A DNA stretch of 64,000 nucleotides from Armatimonadota bacterium (GCA_025354405.1 JANXMY010000150.1:85411-149410), one strand, 5' to 3'. Counted from the stretch's first letter, positions 18,734 through 29,903 are shown. The notes: generated by a model from the sequence alone, not told the origin. Translations and numbers: made by a program.

Positions 18734-20302
18734 GTGCCGGGGTATTTATTAAGGACAATCCGCTTGCCTGAAGACTATTCGACTTTGACGGACCTGGCTG
18801 CCGAGGGCAGTGGACTCGATCCGGTCCGTCGGCAAAAGCTTGCCGACCTGCGCGAGGCCGGCCGGGACCCATTCGCCCACGAGCGCTTCGAGGTCACACA
18901 CCATGCGGCGAAGATCGTTGCCGAGTTTGAGGCTCTCGATGGTCAAACAGTTTCTGCCGCCGGGCGAATCACTTCTGTTCGCGTCCAGGGGAAAGTGGCG
19001 TTTCTCGACATCACGGACACCACTGGGCGAATTCAGCTTTATGCTCGTCGTGATGAAGTCGGCGATGATTTGTTTGATGACATCAAACATCACACTGACC
19101 TTGGAGACATTCTCGGAGTCTCAGGCTTCGTGTTTCGGACCCAGCGCGGCGAAATCTCGATCCATGTCCGGGAATGGACTCTGCTGGCCAAGTCCCTGCG
19201 CCCTTTACCGTTCGGCAAAGAATATGAAACCGACAGCGGTGAGGAGAAGCATGCGGGGGGGCTGAAAGATCCCGAGATGCGCTATCGTCAGCGTTCGGTC
19301 GATCTGCTGGTGAACCGCGACTCACGCGAGCGTCTGCTGGGCCGCATGAAAATCGTGCGGGCGATGCGTGATTACCTGGACACACATGATTATCTGGAAG
19401 TTGAGACACCGGTCCTGCAGGCCATGGCCGGTGGGGCGGCGGCCCGTCCGTTTCTGACCCACCACAATGCGCTGGACACGGAGCTGCATCTGCGGATTTC
19501 GCTGGAGTTGTATCTCAAGCGTCTGATCATCGGCGGCCTGGACCGGGTCTATGAAATCGGGCGAGTCTTTCGCAATGAAGGCATGTCCACCCGGCATAAT
19601 CCTGAATTTACGCTGATGGAAGTGTACGCAGCTTACGCGAATCTTGATGATATGATGGCCTTGGTTGAGGGTATGTTTCGGCACATCTGCCGCGCTTTAC
19701 ATGGCCAGGAAAACTTCTCGTTTCAGGGGCAGGAGATCGATCTGGCTCCGAGCTTTACGCGTCTGCCCATTCTGGAAGGGATTCGTTTGAACGCCGGAGT
19801 TGCGCCGGAGGAGCTGACGACGCTTGAGTTGGCTCATGCCGTCCTGACGCGTCTAGGTCTGCCGACAGAGAACGAACCGACAGTGGGGGGCATCATCGAA
19901 AAGCTGCATGAAAAGTTCACCCAGCCGACATTGATTCAGCCGACATTCATCACGGAGTTCCCGGCGGAAACATCGCCGCTGGCAAAAAAGATGCCCGGCA
20001 ATCCAGCCCTGACTCGACGGTTCGAAATCTATATGGCGGGGGCAGAGCTTGGCAATGCTTTCAGCGAGATCAATGACCCGATCGATCAGCGTGAGCGGTT
20101 TGCAGCGCAGTCCGATCTGCGGGCTGGCGGCGATGCGGAAGCCCATCCGATGGATGAAGATTTCCTGCGGGCGATGGAGTATGGAATGCCGCCCACCGGT
20201 GGATTTGGGGGTGGGGTAGATCGACTGGCAATTATCCTGACCGATGCGCCTTCCATCCGTGATGTGATTCTGTTCCCGCTGCTGCGCCCGGAGCGCGGAT
20301 AG
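18734..20302 (+). CDS. lysS: Lysyl-tRNA synthetase, class II
   Basis: GRITSVRVQGKVAFLDI, FRNEGMSTRHNPEFTLMEVYAAY, GFGGGVDRLAIILTDAPSIRDVILFPLLRP. Confidence 0.96.
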   Translation: MPGYLLRTIRLPEDYSTLTDLAAEGSGLDPVRRQKLADLREAGRDPFAHERFEVTHHAAKIVAEFEALDGQTVSAAGRITSVRVQGKVAFLDITDTTGRIQLYARRDEVGDDLFDDIKHHTDLGDILGVSGFVFRTQRGEISIHVREWTLLAKSLRPLPFGKEYETDSGEEKHAGGLKDPEMRYRQRSVDLLVNRDSRERLLGRMKIVRAMRDYLDTHDYLEVETPVLQAMAGGAAARPFLTHHNALDTELHLRISLELYLKRLIIGGLDRVYEIGRVFRNEGMSTRHNPEFTLMEVYAAYANLDDMMALVEGMFRHICRALHGQENFSFQGQEIDLAPSFTRLPILEGIRLNAGVAPEELTTLELAHAVLTRLGLPTENEPTVGGIIEKLHEKFTQPTLIQPTFITEFPAETSPLAKKMPGNPALTRRFEIYMAGAELGNAFSEINDPIDQRERFAAQSDLRAGGDAEAHPMDEDFLRAMEYGMPPTGGFGGGVDRLAIILTDAPSIRDVILFPLLRPERG

Positions 20303-20314
20303 GCCAATCGACCA

Positions 20315-22069
20315 ATGGCGGAGCTTCTGGATCGGTCTGCGGAAAACGAACATCGGCTGCTGTCCGGCCTGCTGTCCGGTTTGGCATGTCTTGCTGTCGG
20401 CCTTTTGATACTGGGGATGGTTCTTGGTCGGCAGTCCGATCAGGAGCTCATGGCGGCGCGTCAGTGTGCCTTGCTGTCCTCCGATGCCCTCTGGGTCTAT
20501 GCCGTTGTTCCGCATCCGGGTGTGGCGACTGATCCCGCTCTGGAATCCTCACCACTCGTGCTGCTGCGTCCGCCGATGGTGGATACCAGCGACCTGAGTA
20601 TTCCTGCTCCGATGGTTCCCCCCCCGCCATCGATTACTCCTGAAGCCTCCCCCCTTGAAGACTGGCATCCTTTGATGCGGGGCATGGTCTGGCAGCATAA
20701 CCGTCTGCGCGCTCTGTACCCTCGTGAAATCGGCCAAGCCGATGCAGAGTGGAAGTCTTTTTCCTCTTCACTCCAGGGCTCCGGACAGCTGCGGTGGTCG
20801 GAAACTACTGAGCTCAACGGGGCGCTGCGCAGCTCCGGGGACAGCCTGCAGTCTCGGGCGAGCGCCCTGCACCAGCTTTCAGTCCAAATCGTCGTCGGCG
20901 GGCTGCTGCTGCTCGCGGGCCTCTTTGCCTGGGCGACCGGCCTGCTGGGCCAGCGGCGTCTGGAGGCGGAACGTGTGCAGGGCGAGCGGCAGCGTCTTGA
21001 GACTGTTCTGGAAGCCGCGGGGGAAGGTGTCTATCAAGTAGATGCCATGGGTGGGTGCACCTACATCAATTCGGCGGCAGCGACACTCTTGGGATACCGT
21101 GCCAAAGAGCTTCGCGGCAAGAATATGGCCCGGCTTCTGTACCAAAATCCCGATGAAGGGGCGTCTCTCGATTCCGAAAACAACCCGCTTCAGCAGACCC
21201 TGAAGACCGGGGAAACGACTCGGGAGGAAGATGACACTCTCTGGCGGCGGGACGGCTCCTCATTCCCAGCGGCGACTGTCGCTTCACCCATTATGACGCC
21301 GCGCGGCCTGAACGGTGCCGTCGTGACCTTCTCCGACATCTCCGGGCGTAAATCCACTGAGGTGCTGCGCGACGATCTGACCGAGATGATTGTACACGAC
21401 CTGCGGACACCGCTGACATCCCTTCTGACCGGACTTCAGACCTTGTCCCTGGCCGGAGAAATGAACTCAGCCCAGACGGAGATGCTGGGAATTGCGCTGG
21501 GCGGCGGTGAGACGCTTCTGGCGATGGTCAGTGATCTGCTGGATATCAGCAAGATGGAAGCAGGGCTGATCGTACTAGATAAGCGCCCGGTGATCGGCGC
21601 AGAAGTGATTGAACAGGCTCTGAGCCAGATCGCTCCGCTTGCCCGCACGAATGGCCTGCGCGTCGCCCGCCATATCGCACCCGACCTGCCGATTGTGCTG
21701 GCCGATGAAGAGAAGCTTCGCCGTGCTCTGGTCAACCTGCTCGGAAATGCAGTCAAGTTCACGCCGCGCGGCGGCATTGTGACAATTGCCGCCGCGTATG
21801 ACCCTGCCGAAGGGGGCGTCGTCTTTGCGGTCGGGGACACAGGCGAAGGCATTCCCGCTCATGCCGTCAAACGGATATTTGAGAAGTTCGGTCAGGTGGA
21901 GAGCCGGAAAGCGGGGCGAAAAATGTCTACCGGTCTCGGTCTGACTTTTTGCAAGCTGGTCGCGGAATCACACGGCGGACGTATCTGGGTAGAGAGCAAA
22001 TTGGGCAAAGGCAGCCGCTTTCTGCTCACGATCCCGGCGACCCTCGCTGGCAGTTCCACGCGTCCCTAA
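20315..22069 (+). CDS. PAS-domain sensor histidine kinase
   Basis: H-box IVHDLRTPLTSLLTGL, N-box NLLGNAVKFTPRGG, G-box FAVGDTGEGIP and TGLGLTFCKLVAESHGGRIW. Confidence 0.92.
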   Translation: MAELLDRSAENEHRLLSGLLSGLACLAVGLLILGMVLGRQSDQELMAARQCALLSSDALWVYAVVPHPGVATDPALESSPLVLLRPPMVDTSDLSIPAPMVPPPPSITPEASPLEDWHPLMRGMVWQHNRLRALYPREIGQADAEWKSFSSSLQGSGQLRWSETTELNGALRSSGDSLQSRASALHQLSVQIVVGGLLLLAGLFAWATGLLGQRRLEAERVQGERQRLETVLEAAGEGVYQVDAMGGCTYINSAAATLLGYRAKELRGKNMARLLYQNPDEGASLDSENNPLQQTLKTGETTREEDDTLWRRDGSSFPAATVASPIMTPRGLNGAVVTFSDISGRKSTEVLRDDLTEMIVHDLRTPLTSLLTGLQTLSLAGEMNSAQTEMLGIALGGGETLLAMVSDLLDISKMEAGLIVLDKRPVIGAEVIEQALSQIAPLARTNGLRVARHIAPDLPIVLADEEKLRRALVNLLGNAVKFTPRGGIVTIAAAYDPAEGGVVFAVGDTGEGIPAHAVKRIFEKFGQVESRKAGRKMSTGLGLTFCKLVAESHGGRIWVESKLGKGSRFLLTIPATLAGSSTRP

Positions 22070-22168
22070 GATGCCGCCCCGAATGCCAATGTTTGAGATG
22101 TGCGTTTTTGTGTAACGCTTACAGTAACCAAGTTATGTCAGGTTGAGGCTACTCTCTCTAAACCACTT

Positions 22169-23206
22169 ATGGAACGAAAAACTTCCGCTGAACTGGGTCA
22201 GTCCGTGGGCGCGGTTTGTATCACGGTCATCCTGCTCTTTCTATGCACCTGGGGTGAGATCGGCATTCAGCACGTCGCCGGAGTCAATCGTCCCTACACG
22301 ATTTTCTATCTGATCCCGGTGGCAGTCGCTGCGGCACTGCTGGGTGTTCGCGGCGGAGTTTTGACGGCTCTCGCGGCCATCGCGCTGGCTCGCGTCTATC
22401 TATTTGCTGATGATAAGCACGGCCTTGCACTGATCTCTTTTCCCAGCACCGCCGAAGCAGTCGAATTCTTTGCTCTTCTCCTTGGGACACTCACCATTGC
22501 TCTGGTCACTGGCCGCCTGCGAGCAACTGTGGGCGACCTCAAAGAGACATACACAAATCTCCAAGCAGCGAATCAGAAGCTGACCGAGAGCGAGCTGCAG
22601 CGGCGGGTTTTTAACCGGGACGTTCTGCTTGCCGTGACGGGGGGCAAGCTGCGATTGGTGGAACTGGATGAGATCCCCCTGCCGGGACTTACGACGGGGC
22701 CTTCACTCTTTTCTTTGTCCCTCTCCGAGCCGAAAGATGCGACGAACCTACGCCACAAGCTGATACTGGTCGGGAAAAAAGCAGGGATGGATGTGGAGCG
22801 CCTCGGTGACTTGGCCACAGCAGCCACTGAAGCGGCAACCAATGCGATCAAGCACGGAAGTGGTGGTCAGGCGACCGCGTGGGCGACTGAGAGTTCTGTG
22901 ATCATACAAATCGAAGACCATGGAACGGGAATTACTCCCGACCATCTGGCGCGGGCGACCATGGAGCAGGGGTTTTCGACACGCATCTCTCTGGGCATGG
23001 GATTTCATCTGATGCTGCAGTCCACGGATACGCTTGCACTCTGTACGGGTGCAAGCGGCACGACGATCCTGCTTCAAATCTCAACAAAGCCGCGCCAGGC
23101 TTTGCAGGATACTGTCCTCGCCCGCTATGCAAATCTCTCCGAGCCACTTTCCTCCGCCGCTTTGAGTGCTTTGCTGCCCTCTTCTTCTCGTGCTGCATCC
23201 GCTTAA
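22169..23206 (+). CDS. DUF4118-like membrane protein with RsbW-type HATPase domain
   Basis: 4-TM N-term NRPYTIFYLIPVAVAAALLGVRGG; C-term TAATEAATNAIKHGSGG and DHGTGI; no H-box. Confidence 0.75.
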   Translation: MERKTSAELGQSVGAVCITVILLFLCTWGEIGIQHVAGVNRPYTIFYLIPVAVAAALLGVRGGVLTALAAIALARVYLFADDKHGLALISFPSTAEAVEFFALLLGTLTIALVTGRLRATVGDLKETYTNLQAANQKLTESELQRRVFNRDVLLAVTGGKLRLVELDEIPLPGLTTGPSLFSLSLSEPKDATNLRHKLILVGKKAGMDVERLGDLATAATEAATNAIKHGSGGQATAWATESSVIIQIEDHGTGITPDHLARATMEQGFSTRISLGMGFHLMLQSTDTLALCTGASGTTILLQISTKPRQALQDTVLARYANLSEPLSSAALSALLPSSSRAASA

Positions 23207-23284
23207 TCAAAACTTAACTTCTTCTTAACACTTCTTTAACATGAGGCCAGTAAAATGACCTGCATTGAAGAAAAGGAGAATGAG

Positions 23285-26098
23285 ATGGCACGCAATTTCC
23301 ACAAACTACGTCGAGTTTCCCCCGGGGCAGTTTTTGCTGCTGGAAGCCTAGCTGCACTGCTGGTCTGCGCTCCCACAAATGCCCAGAACCCCCTCGTGAC
23401 CGGCAAAAGTATCACTTTGCCGCCACTGGGCATACAGACCTCAGTCGGCAGCTTGCCGATGAATATGATCCTGACTCCGGACAGCAAATTTGCCGTCACG
23501 ACGGACATGGGCTTCCGACAGTCGCTCCATGCCCTCAGCGTCAAGACGGGTAAGGATGTCAGTGCTCCTCTAGTCTTCGGTCCAGTGAACGCCACCGGTA
23601 CTTCCGTCCAGTCTGGAATGTATTACGGCCTGGCAGCCAGGTCGAATGGCGACGGCACCAGCACAGTCTATGTCTCTCAGGGGGCTGATAACAAGATTGC
23701 AGTGGTCACGGTCAGCGCGACAGGAGCCTTGACGCTCAAAGATTCGTTTTCCCTTGCATCGGGCGATTTCTCGGCCGGCCTGGCCCTGGATGGCCGAGGC
23801 TATCTGTATGTCGCCATCAACGAGACTTATCCTGCCAGCAGTGTGGCGAATATCACGACCCCGGCGAGCATGGTTATTTTAGATACGGCGACCGGTAAGA
23901 TTGTCAGCCGCCTCCCGTTCATCGTCCCCATCAGTCAGCTCAGCGCCCCCGGAAATCCGACGTTCTCGCCCTCCACCTTCCCCCTGGCAGTCGCCGCGCT
24001 GAACGATGGTAGCAAAGTGTTTGTGACCAGCCAGCGCGATGGTGTTGTCTATGTCATCAGCACGGCGGACCCGACGGCCCCGACGCTGGTGAAATCTCTG
24101 CTTACCGGGCTGCATCCGATCTCGCTTCTGCTCAACAAAGACCAATCAAAACTCTATGTCGCGAATGCTCACAGCGAGACCGTCTCAGTCGTCAATACTT
24201 CCACAAATCTGGTCAGAGACACTATCCTGCTGATCCCCTCGGAATCGCGCCGCCTGCACGGAGCTACTCCCACCGGCCTGGCACTCTCGCCTTCAGAAGA
24301 TAGACTGTACGTCTCGATGGGCGACATCAATGCGGTTGCTGTAATCAGCAGCGAATCCAATACTCTGCTGGGCTTCATCCCTGCCGGCTGGTATCCCACC
24401 GGGGTTGTCGTCGCTGCAGGCAACGTTCTGGTTTCCAATGCTAAAGGGACCCAAACGCGCTACCCGAACCCCGGCTACAAGCAGTATGCGTTCGACGGGC
24501 AATATGGTCTGAATCTCATTGAGGGTAATGTCCAGACCATCGCCGTGCCGAATGCGCAGCAGCTTGCCGACGACACAAGGCTGGTCGCGGCCAACAATGC
24601 TCCGGCTCCACTGATTGGGAAAAACATCCTGTCGGAGATCGGTGTTCATGCGGGCAAGATCAAACACATTATCTACATTGTCAAAGAGAATCGCACGTAT
24701 GATCAGGTGCTGGGAGATATGCCGCAGGGCAACGGCGATCCCTCACTGACACTCTTCGGACGGGATGTCACTCCCAACCAGCATGCTCTGGCGGAACGGT
24801 TTGTCCTGCTGGACAACTTCTACGACTGCGCCGAAGCCAGTGGCGATGGCTGGCCCTGGTCGACACAGGGACAGGCCAACGAGTATGTGATTAAGAACCT
24901 GCCGTACAACTATAGCGGTCGCGGCCGGAACTACGACTTCGAGGGCGCGAACAATAACTACCCGACCGGCGGCTTCCCTGCCACGGACCCGTACGGCGCC
25001 CTTTTAGTACCGTCGTCCCCCTTCCGTGACCCGCGTACGGGTATCGCCCCGGCCATTCCGGATGTCGCCGAGGCACCCGGCGGCCACATCTGGGACAACG
25101 TCAGGAAAAAGCTTGACCTCGGCGGAACCAGTCTGACCACAAAGTACCGTAACTACGGCTTCTTCGCCCTGTTCGGTAACAATTCTTCGACACCTGATAA
25201 CTATCCCGCCGACGCCGGTCTGCAGCCCGCTGGGCATGACCTGGGCGGCGTTACCGATATCGACTTCCGCCGCTACGATGCCTCCTACGCCGACAGTGAC
25301 GGCCCGCAGATCATCAGCAGCCCGTATCCGCTGGCTGCGTACGGTCACTACAATACCCCCAGCCGCTACTCGGAGTGGAACCGCGAGTTTCAGCAGTATC
25401 TGACGGCTGATCCCACCGGCAACTCCGTTCCGGTGTTCCAGACCGTGCGCCTGATGCACGATCACACACAAGGCCTGAGTGCTGGTAAGCACACCCCGCG
25501 TGCGGAAGTCGCGGACAATGACTACGGTGTCGGGCAGCTGGTCGAAGCGGTCAGCAAAAGCGCGATCTGGGGCAGTACGGCGATCTTCATCATCGAAGAC
25601 GACTCGCAGGATGGCCCGGACCATGTGGACAGTCATCGATCGACCTGCTACGTGATCAGCCCCTACATCGCTAAGAACTCGGTCGACCACACGTTCTACA
25701 ACACGGACAGCGTGCTGAAGACGATGGAAGACCTGATGGGTATCCCGCCTTTGTGTCTTTATGACGCGACGGCGACCCCGATCCAGGCATTCTCCAAGTC
25801 GTCCGAGGGCAATCTTGGTGTCTTCACCGCCACCTTGCCGTCATCGAGCATCCTCGGCGAAGTCGCTCCCTCAGCACAGAGCGCGTTCCTGCCGCTGATG
25901 AAGCTGTCGGCGAAGATGGACTTCGTTCATCCGGATAGTGCCCCCGCAGGTCTGCTGAACGAAGTAATTTGGAAGAGCATCAAAGGGATGAACTCCAATA
26001 TGCCCGCGCCGCGCCACACCCTGATCCCGACGTCTTCCCATCCTCAGGCCCCCAAATCCGCCGCCAAGGCGACCGCTGTAGCCCGTGACGCGGACTAG
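23285..26098 (+). CDS. Bifunctional YncE-like beta-propeller / phosphoesterase (alkaline phosphatase superfamily) protein
   Basis: Repeated YVSMGDINAVAVISSESNTLLGFIPAGWYPTGV blades, then IKHIIYIVKENRTYDQVLGDMPQGNGDPSLTLFG and FIIEDDSQDGPDHVDSHR. Confidence 0.88.
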   Translation: MARNFHKLRRVSPGAVFAAGSLAALLVCAPTNAQNPLVTGKSITLPPLGIQTSVGSLPMNMILTPDSKFAVTTDMGFRQSLHALSVKTGKDVSAPLVFGPVNATGTSVQSGMYYGLAARSNGDGTSTVYVSQGADNKIAVVTVSATGALTLKDSFSLASGDFSAGLALDGRGYLYVAINETYPASSVANITTPASMVILDTATGKIVSRLPFIVPISQLSAPGNPTFSPSTFPLAVAALNDGSKVFVTSQRDGVVYVISTADPTAPTLVKSLLTGLHPISLLLNKDQSKLYVANAHSETVSVVNTSTNLVRDTILLIPSESRRLHGATPTGLALSPSEDRLYVSMGDINAVAVISSESNTLLGFIPAGWYPTGVVVAAGNVLVSNAKGTQTRYPNPGYKQYAFDGQYGLNLIEGNVQTIAVPNAQQLADDTRLVAANNAPAPLIGKNILSEIGVHAGKIKHIIYIVKENRTYDQVLGDMPQGNGDPSLTLFGRDVTPNQHALAERFVLLDNFYDCAEASGDGWPWSTQGQANEYVIKNLPYNYSGRGRNYDFEGANNNYPTGGFPATDPYGALLVPSSPFRDPRTGIAPAIPDVAEAPGGHIWDNVRKKLDLGGTSLTTKYRNYGFFALFGNNSSTPDNYPADAGLQPAGHDLGGVTDIDFRRYDASYADSDGPQIISSPYPLAAYGHYNTPSRYSEWNREFQQYLTADPTGNSVPVFQTVRLMHDHTQGLSAGKHTPRAEVADNDYGVGQLVEAVSKSAIWGSTAIFIIEDDSQDGPDHVDSHRSTCYVISPYIAKNSVDHTFYNTDSVLKTMEDLMGIPPLCLYDATATPIQAFSKSSEGNLGVFTATLPSSSILGEVAPSAQSAFLPLMKLSAKMDFVHPDSAPAGLLNEVIWKSIKGMNSNMPAPRHTLIPTSSHPQAPKSAAKATAVARDAD

Positions 26099-26125
26099 CC
26101 TCCGTCACAAGCCCCTCGCACAAAG

Positions 26126-26160
26126 AAAGCCCCGCATCCAGGAGTGGATACGGGGCTTTT
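26126..26160 (+). terminator. Intrinsic terminator
   Basis: AAAGCCCCGCATCCA-ggag-TGGATACGGGGCTTTT. Confidence 0.85.
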
Positions 26161-26183
26161 CTCCTGCGCGTTGTCGGCTGACG

Positions 26184-26462
26184 CTAAATCTTTGCTCCGA
26201 GCATCGCCTTGCTTTCTTTCGCGTCTTTCGGCAGGCTTGAAAAGGGGACGATCGTCAGTGGATCCCCGCCCTTGTCGTGCATGCCATTCGCCTTCGCCCA
26301 GGCGACCGAATAGTACCGCCTGTCTTTAGCATCGTAAGCGACAAGTTTGGCGTTTTTAGTGTCGCGGCTGACCGTTTTGCCGGGTGCCGGGTGAGGCTTG
26401 GGAGCGGCGTGGGCTGCGGAGAGGGAGAGAAGGAGGATTGTGATTAACGGGGTCTTGTTCAT
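26184..26462 (-). CDS. Small secreted protein of unknown function
   Basis: MNKTPLITILLLSLSAAHA signal peptide, 92 aa. Confidence 0.6.
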   Translation of the reverse strand: MNKTPLITILLLSLSAAHAAPKPHPAPGKTVSRDTKNAKLVAYDAKDRRYYSVAWAKANGMHDKGGDPLTIVPFSSLPKDAKESKAMLGAKI

Positions 26463-26575
26463 GGCTTCTTTTTCCTGTTGACGGTAGGACAGAGGGGATA
26501 AGAAGCGAGGGAATAGATTTCTCTCGCTCCTATTCCTGCGCTTTGTTAGGCTCATTTCGCCAGTCTAGCGCAGGC

Positions 26576-27349
26576 TCAGTAACTAAAACTGTCACAAATG
26601 TTGTCTGGGTTGCCGTTGGCAAGCTTCATATCGGCGACAGGATAATCGTGGACAAGCTGGCAGCCGGTCAGGTCGCGGCTGTTGATCAAAGTTGTCGGGC
26701 GGAACCACTTGGCATGACCATCAAAGAACGTACAGTTTACACCTTCGCCGTGCCGGTCTCCGACAAGGTCCATGCGGTGCGTGGTCGGATTGTAGGCAAA
26801 GTCGCCATTGAAAGGCTCGACCCAGCTGTCTGTAATGGCTACTCCCGCCGGGCTCTTGTCCCATTTCTCGGTGATGACGATCGTTTCTACCGGATCGGGG
26901 ATCTGTGCCAGAGACAGGCCCTCGGCGGGCCGCAGGGCGATGTAAGAGCGCGGAATGACGGCGATGCCCTGGGCATTCTTGCTTAGGGTCGGCCCGCTGT
27001 CACTGGGGCAGGTAAAGACCGCATTGCTGTTAATATACGGCATGAGCGCGTTCCACCAGCGAACCGGGTTGACATCCGTGACGACTGCTCCGGTGCGCGA
27101 GAGGGAAGGGGACGCGCTGTTGGCATAGAAGAACAGCTTTTCGTCGTAGTCCTGTGTATACTGCTGCACGGCTAGGCCGATCTGCTTTTCATTGGACAGG
27201 CAGGCGGTGCGCCGGGCATTTTCCCGCACCTTCTGGAAGACGGGGAACAGGATCGCCGCGAGAATCGCGATGATGGCGATCACGACTAGCAGCTCGATCA
27301 GCGTGAAGCCCCGGCGTGGAGAACGAGGCAGAAAATCGGAGAGTGTCAT
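26576..27349 (-). CDS. DUF1559-type pseudopilin (prepilin-type N-terminal cleavage domain)
   Basis: [60 protein letters not shown]-term DGHAKWF. Confidence 0.93.
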   Translation of the reverse strand: MTLSDFLPRSPRRGFTLIELLVVIAIIAILAAILFPVFQKVRENARRTACLSNEKQIGLAVQQYTQDYDEKLFFYANSASPSLSRTGAVVTDVNPVRWWNALMPYINSNAVFTCPSDSGPTLSKNAQGIAVIPRSYIALRPAEGLSLAQIPDPVETIVITEKWDKSPAGVAITDSWVEPFNGDFAYNPTTHRMDLVGDRHGEGVNCTFFDGHAKWFRPTTLINSRDLTGCQLVHDYPVADMKLANGNPDNICDSFSY

Positions 27350-27492
27350 GGACAGTTCCTTTCGTACCAGTCGGATAACAATTAAACAATTTTACCCAGG
27401 CAATGTGAAGAGAACATTAAGAGGCCCGGACGAGCCAGAGACTTTTTTACCAATTGACTTTCACGCTCTGTGTGTGCTAAAATCAGCGCAAT

Positions 27493-28779
27493 ATGTCTGT
27501 CTCTACGACTCAAACATCGACTTCTCTTTCTTCACTCCCACTTCCTGCGCCCTCTCAAACCATCGACCAGCAAATCGAAATGATCACACGCGGCACTTTC
27601 GACATCGTGCCGAAGGCGGACCTGAAGGCGAAGCTGCTCCAATCGGCCAAAAGTGGAAAGCCGCTTCAAGTCAAGCTTGGACTTGATCCCACAGCACCCG
27701 ATATTCACCTGGGCTTTGCCGTCGTCCTGCGGAAGCTGCGGCAGTTTCAGGATTTAGGCCACGAAGTCGTGATTATTATCGGAGACTACACGGCGCTTAT
27801 TGGTGATCCCTCTGGCCGTTCCACTACCCGGCCAATGCTCTCCTCGGAAGAGATCGCGGCGAATGGAAAGACCTATGTCACGCAGCTGGCAAAGGTTCTG
27901 GACCCCGAAAAAACCATCGTCCGTTTCAATAGTGAGTGGTTGGGGAAACTCTCATTTGCAGAGCTTGTAAATCTGGCATCAAAAATGACCGTTGCACAGG
28001 TGATGCAGCGTGAAGATTTTGCTAACCGATTTAGCCTTGGTCAGCCGATCGGTCTGCATGAGCTGCTTTACCCTCTGGCCCAGGCATATGACAGCGTGGC
28101 GATCCACGCCGATGTGGAGATGGGTGGGCAGGACCAGACATTCAATAATCTGGCAGGACGTGCCCTGCAAAAAGAGCTGGGTCAGGAGCCGCAAGTGGTT
28201 CTCTTGATGCCCCTGCTGGTAGGGCTGGACGGCATCAAAAAGATGAGCAAATCGCTCGGCAACTATGTCGGTATCAGCGAAGCTCCAATTCTCATGTTCG
28301 GCAAGCTGATGTCAATCAGTGACAGTTTGATGCCAACCTATTTCGAGCTTTGTACGGATGTACCGATGGAAGAAGTTCGAACGCTCACTGACGGAAATCT
28401 AACGCACCCCCGCGAGGCCAAGAAGCGGCTGGGACGTGAGATCATCACTCTCTACCATGGTGCGGAAGCCGCGCAGTCTGCCGACGATGAGTTTGAGCGT
28501 GTCCATAAAGAGCATCAGGTCCCCGAGGAGATGCCGGAAATCACTGTGTCATTGGATATCTGCACTGCCGATGGCCAGGTGCGTGTGACGGCCCTGCTCG
28601 TCGCAGCCGGTCTCGCTCCATCCTCGGGTGAAGCCAAGCGGCTGATTCAGCAGGGAGGCGTCAGCGTCGACGGATTAAAGCTCACCGATCCAGCCGGCAT
28701 GCTGGAGATACAGACCGGTCAGGTCATTAAAGTCGGCAAAAACCGCTTCGTGCGGCTTCTTGCCCCCACCGAAGTTTAG
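27493..28779 (+). CDS. tyrS: Tyrosyl-tRNA synthetase
   Basis: LGLDPTAPDIHLGFAVVLRKLRQFQDLGH, KKMSKSLGNYVG, C-terminal S4-like domain. Confidence 0.95.
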   Translation: MSVSTTQTSTSLSSLPLPAPSQTIDQQIEMITRGTFDIVPKADLKAKLLQSAKSGKPLQVKLGLDPTAPDIHLGFAVVLRKLRQFQDLGHEVVIIIGDYTALIGDPSGRSTTRPMLSSEEIAANGKTYVTQLAKVLDPEKTIVRFNSEWLGKLSFAELVNLASKMTVAQVMQREDFANRFSLGQPIGLHELLYPLAQAYDSVAIHADVEMGGQDQTFNNLAGRALQKELGQEPQVVLLMPLLVGLDGIKKMSKSLGNYVGISEAPILMFGKLMSISDSLMPTYFELCTDVPMEEVRTLTDGNLTHPREAKKRLGREIITLYHGAEAAQSADDEFERVHKEHQVPEEMPEITVSLDICTADGQVRVTALLVAAGLAPSSGEAKRLIQQGGVSVDGLKLTDPAGMLEIQTGQVIKVGKNRFVRLLAPTEV

Positions 28780-28793
28780 TCTGAGGAAATCGT

Positions 28794-29492
28794 ATGGCTG
28801 AATTAGAGTTGCAACCCATATCAGGACAGTTATTTAACGGACAGCCGAACACGGGCCAGCCGCCATTCGGCATGTCAGCGATACTGGATGAAGACGGTCC
28901 AGCATCGCCGCCGCCGACCAATCCCGACCTTTTTGAGTCTGAGATGAACCCGCATCTTGACGCGCTTTACCGCAACGGTCTGCGCTTGACCGGAAATTCC
29001 AATGACGCCGAAGACCTGCTTCAGGATACGTATCTTCGGGCCTACCGCTTTTTTTATCAATATCAGCCGGGAACCAACGCTAAAGCATGGCTGTTCCGTA
29101 TCATGAACACAGTTTTTCTCAATGACTACCGACGAAAGTCGCGTCAGGGAGAAACGGTGTCTTATGATGGTTTGGAAGATTTCTTTCTCTATAACCGTTT
29201 GACGGAAGATGGAGTTACGGGTGTCGGCGGAGATCGTTCCGAGACGGAAAACCCGGAAAAAGCAGTGCTGGAGAAACTCGATATCGAGACGATCCAGCGG
29301 GCCATTGAGGCCCTGCCAATCGAGTTCCGGGATACGGTGGCTCTGGCAACTTTAGAAGAAATGTCCTATCAAGAAATAGCTGAGACTTTGGAGATACCTG
29401 TCGGCACAGTGCGGTCGCGACTTTCGCGCGGACGCAAGCTTTTACAGCGTGCTTTGTGGGAATACCTCAACGGAGAAGAGACTCGTGGATGA
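28794..29492 (+). CDS. ECF-type RNA polymerase sigma factor
   Basis: NPHLDALYRNGLRLTGNSNDAEDLLQDTYLRAYRFFYQY, region 4 MSYQEIAETLEIPVGTVRSRLSRGRKLLQ. Confidence 0.93.
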   Translation: MAELELQPISGQLFNGQPNTGQPPFGMSAILDEDGPASPPPTNPDLFESEMNPHLDALYRNGLRLTGNSNDAEDLLQDTYLRAYRFFYQYQPGTNAKAWLFRIMNTVFLNDYRRKSRQGETVSYDGLEDFFLYNRLTEDGVTGVGGDRSETENPEKAVLEKLDIETIQRAIEALPIEFRDTVALATLEEMSYQEIAETLEIPVGTVRSRLSRGRKLLQRALWEYLNGEETRG

Positions 29493-29778
29493 GCCGGAAA
29501 AAGATGGCGGATGGGAGAAGGCGGGCGAGTGCGCCAGCGCTGATTTTTATTCGTGTGAAGCCGCTATACGGCGTTTGAATGAATATCTTGATCATGAGCT
29601 GACTGAAGCTGATCGGGTTACTGTGCTGAAGCATCTCGAATTTTGCCGCCCCTGTATGAGCCGGTTTACATTCGAGCAGACCTTGGTCATCTCGATCCGC
29701 CAGAAGATTTCGCATCTGTGCGTCCCCGCGACGCTTAAAGAAAAGCTGCATAGTCTTCTGCGAAACGACAAGCCGTGA
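29485..29778 (+). CDS. Putative anti-sigma factor (zf-HC2/ZAS-like)
   Basis: GTG 29485 overlaps sigma stop; H-L-E-F-C-R-P-C zinc motif with upstream YSCEAAIRRLNEYLDHELT. Confidence 0.75.
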   Translation: MDEPEKDGGWEKAGECASADFYSCEAAIRRLNEYLDHELTEADRVTVLKHLEFCRPCMSRFTFEQTLVISIRQKISHLCVPATLKEKLHSLLRNDKP

Positions 29779-29795
29779 CAGAGAGCATTGAGAGT

Positions 29796-29828
29796 AAAAG
29801 CCGCCCGGTAATTGCTGGGCGGCTTTTC
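29796..29828 (+). terminator. Intrinsic terminator
   Basis: AAAAGCCGCCC-ggtaattgct-GGGCGGCTTTTC. Confidence 0.85.
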
Positions 29829-29903
29829 TTTGTTTGTGGCTGCTGAGGTGACCGACCGTTGATACGCGGTAAGGCTGCCAAACCAACGAAACGTGGGAGT
29901 TTA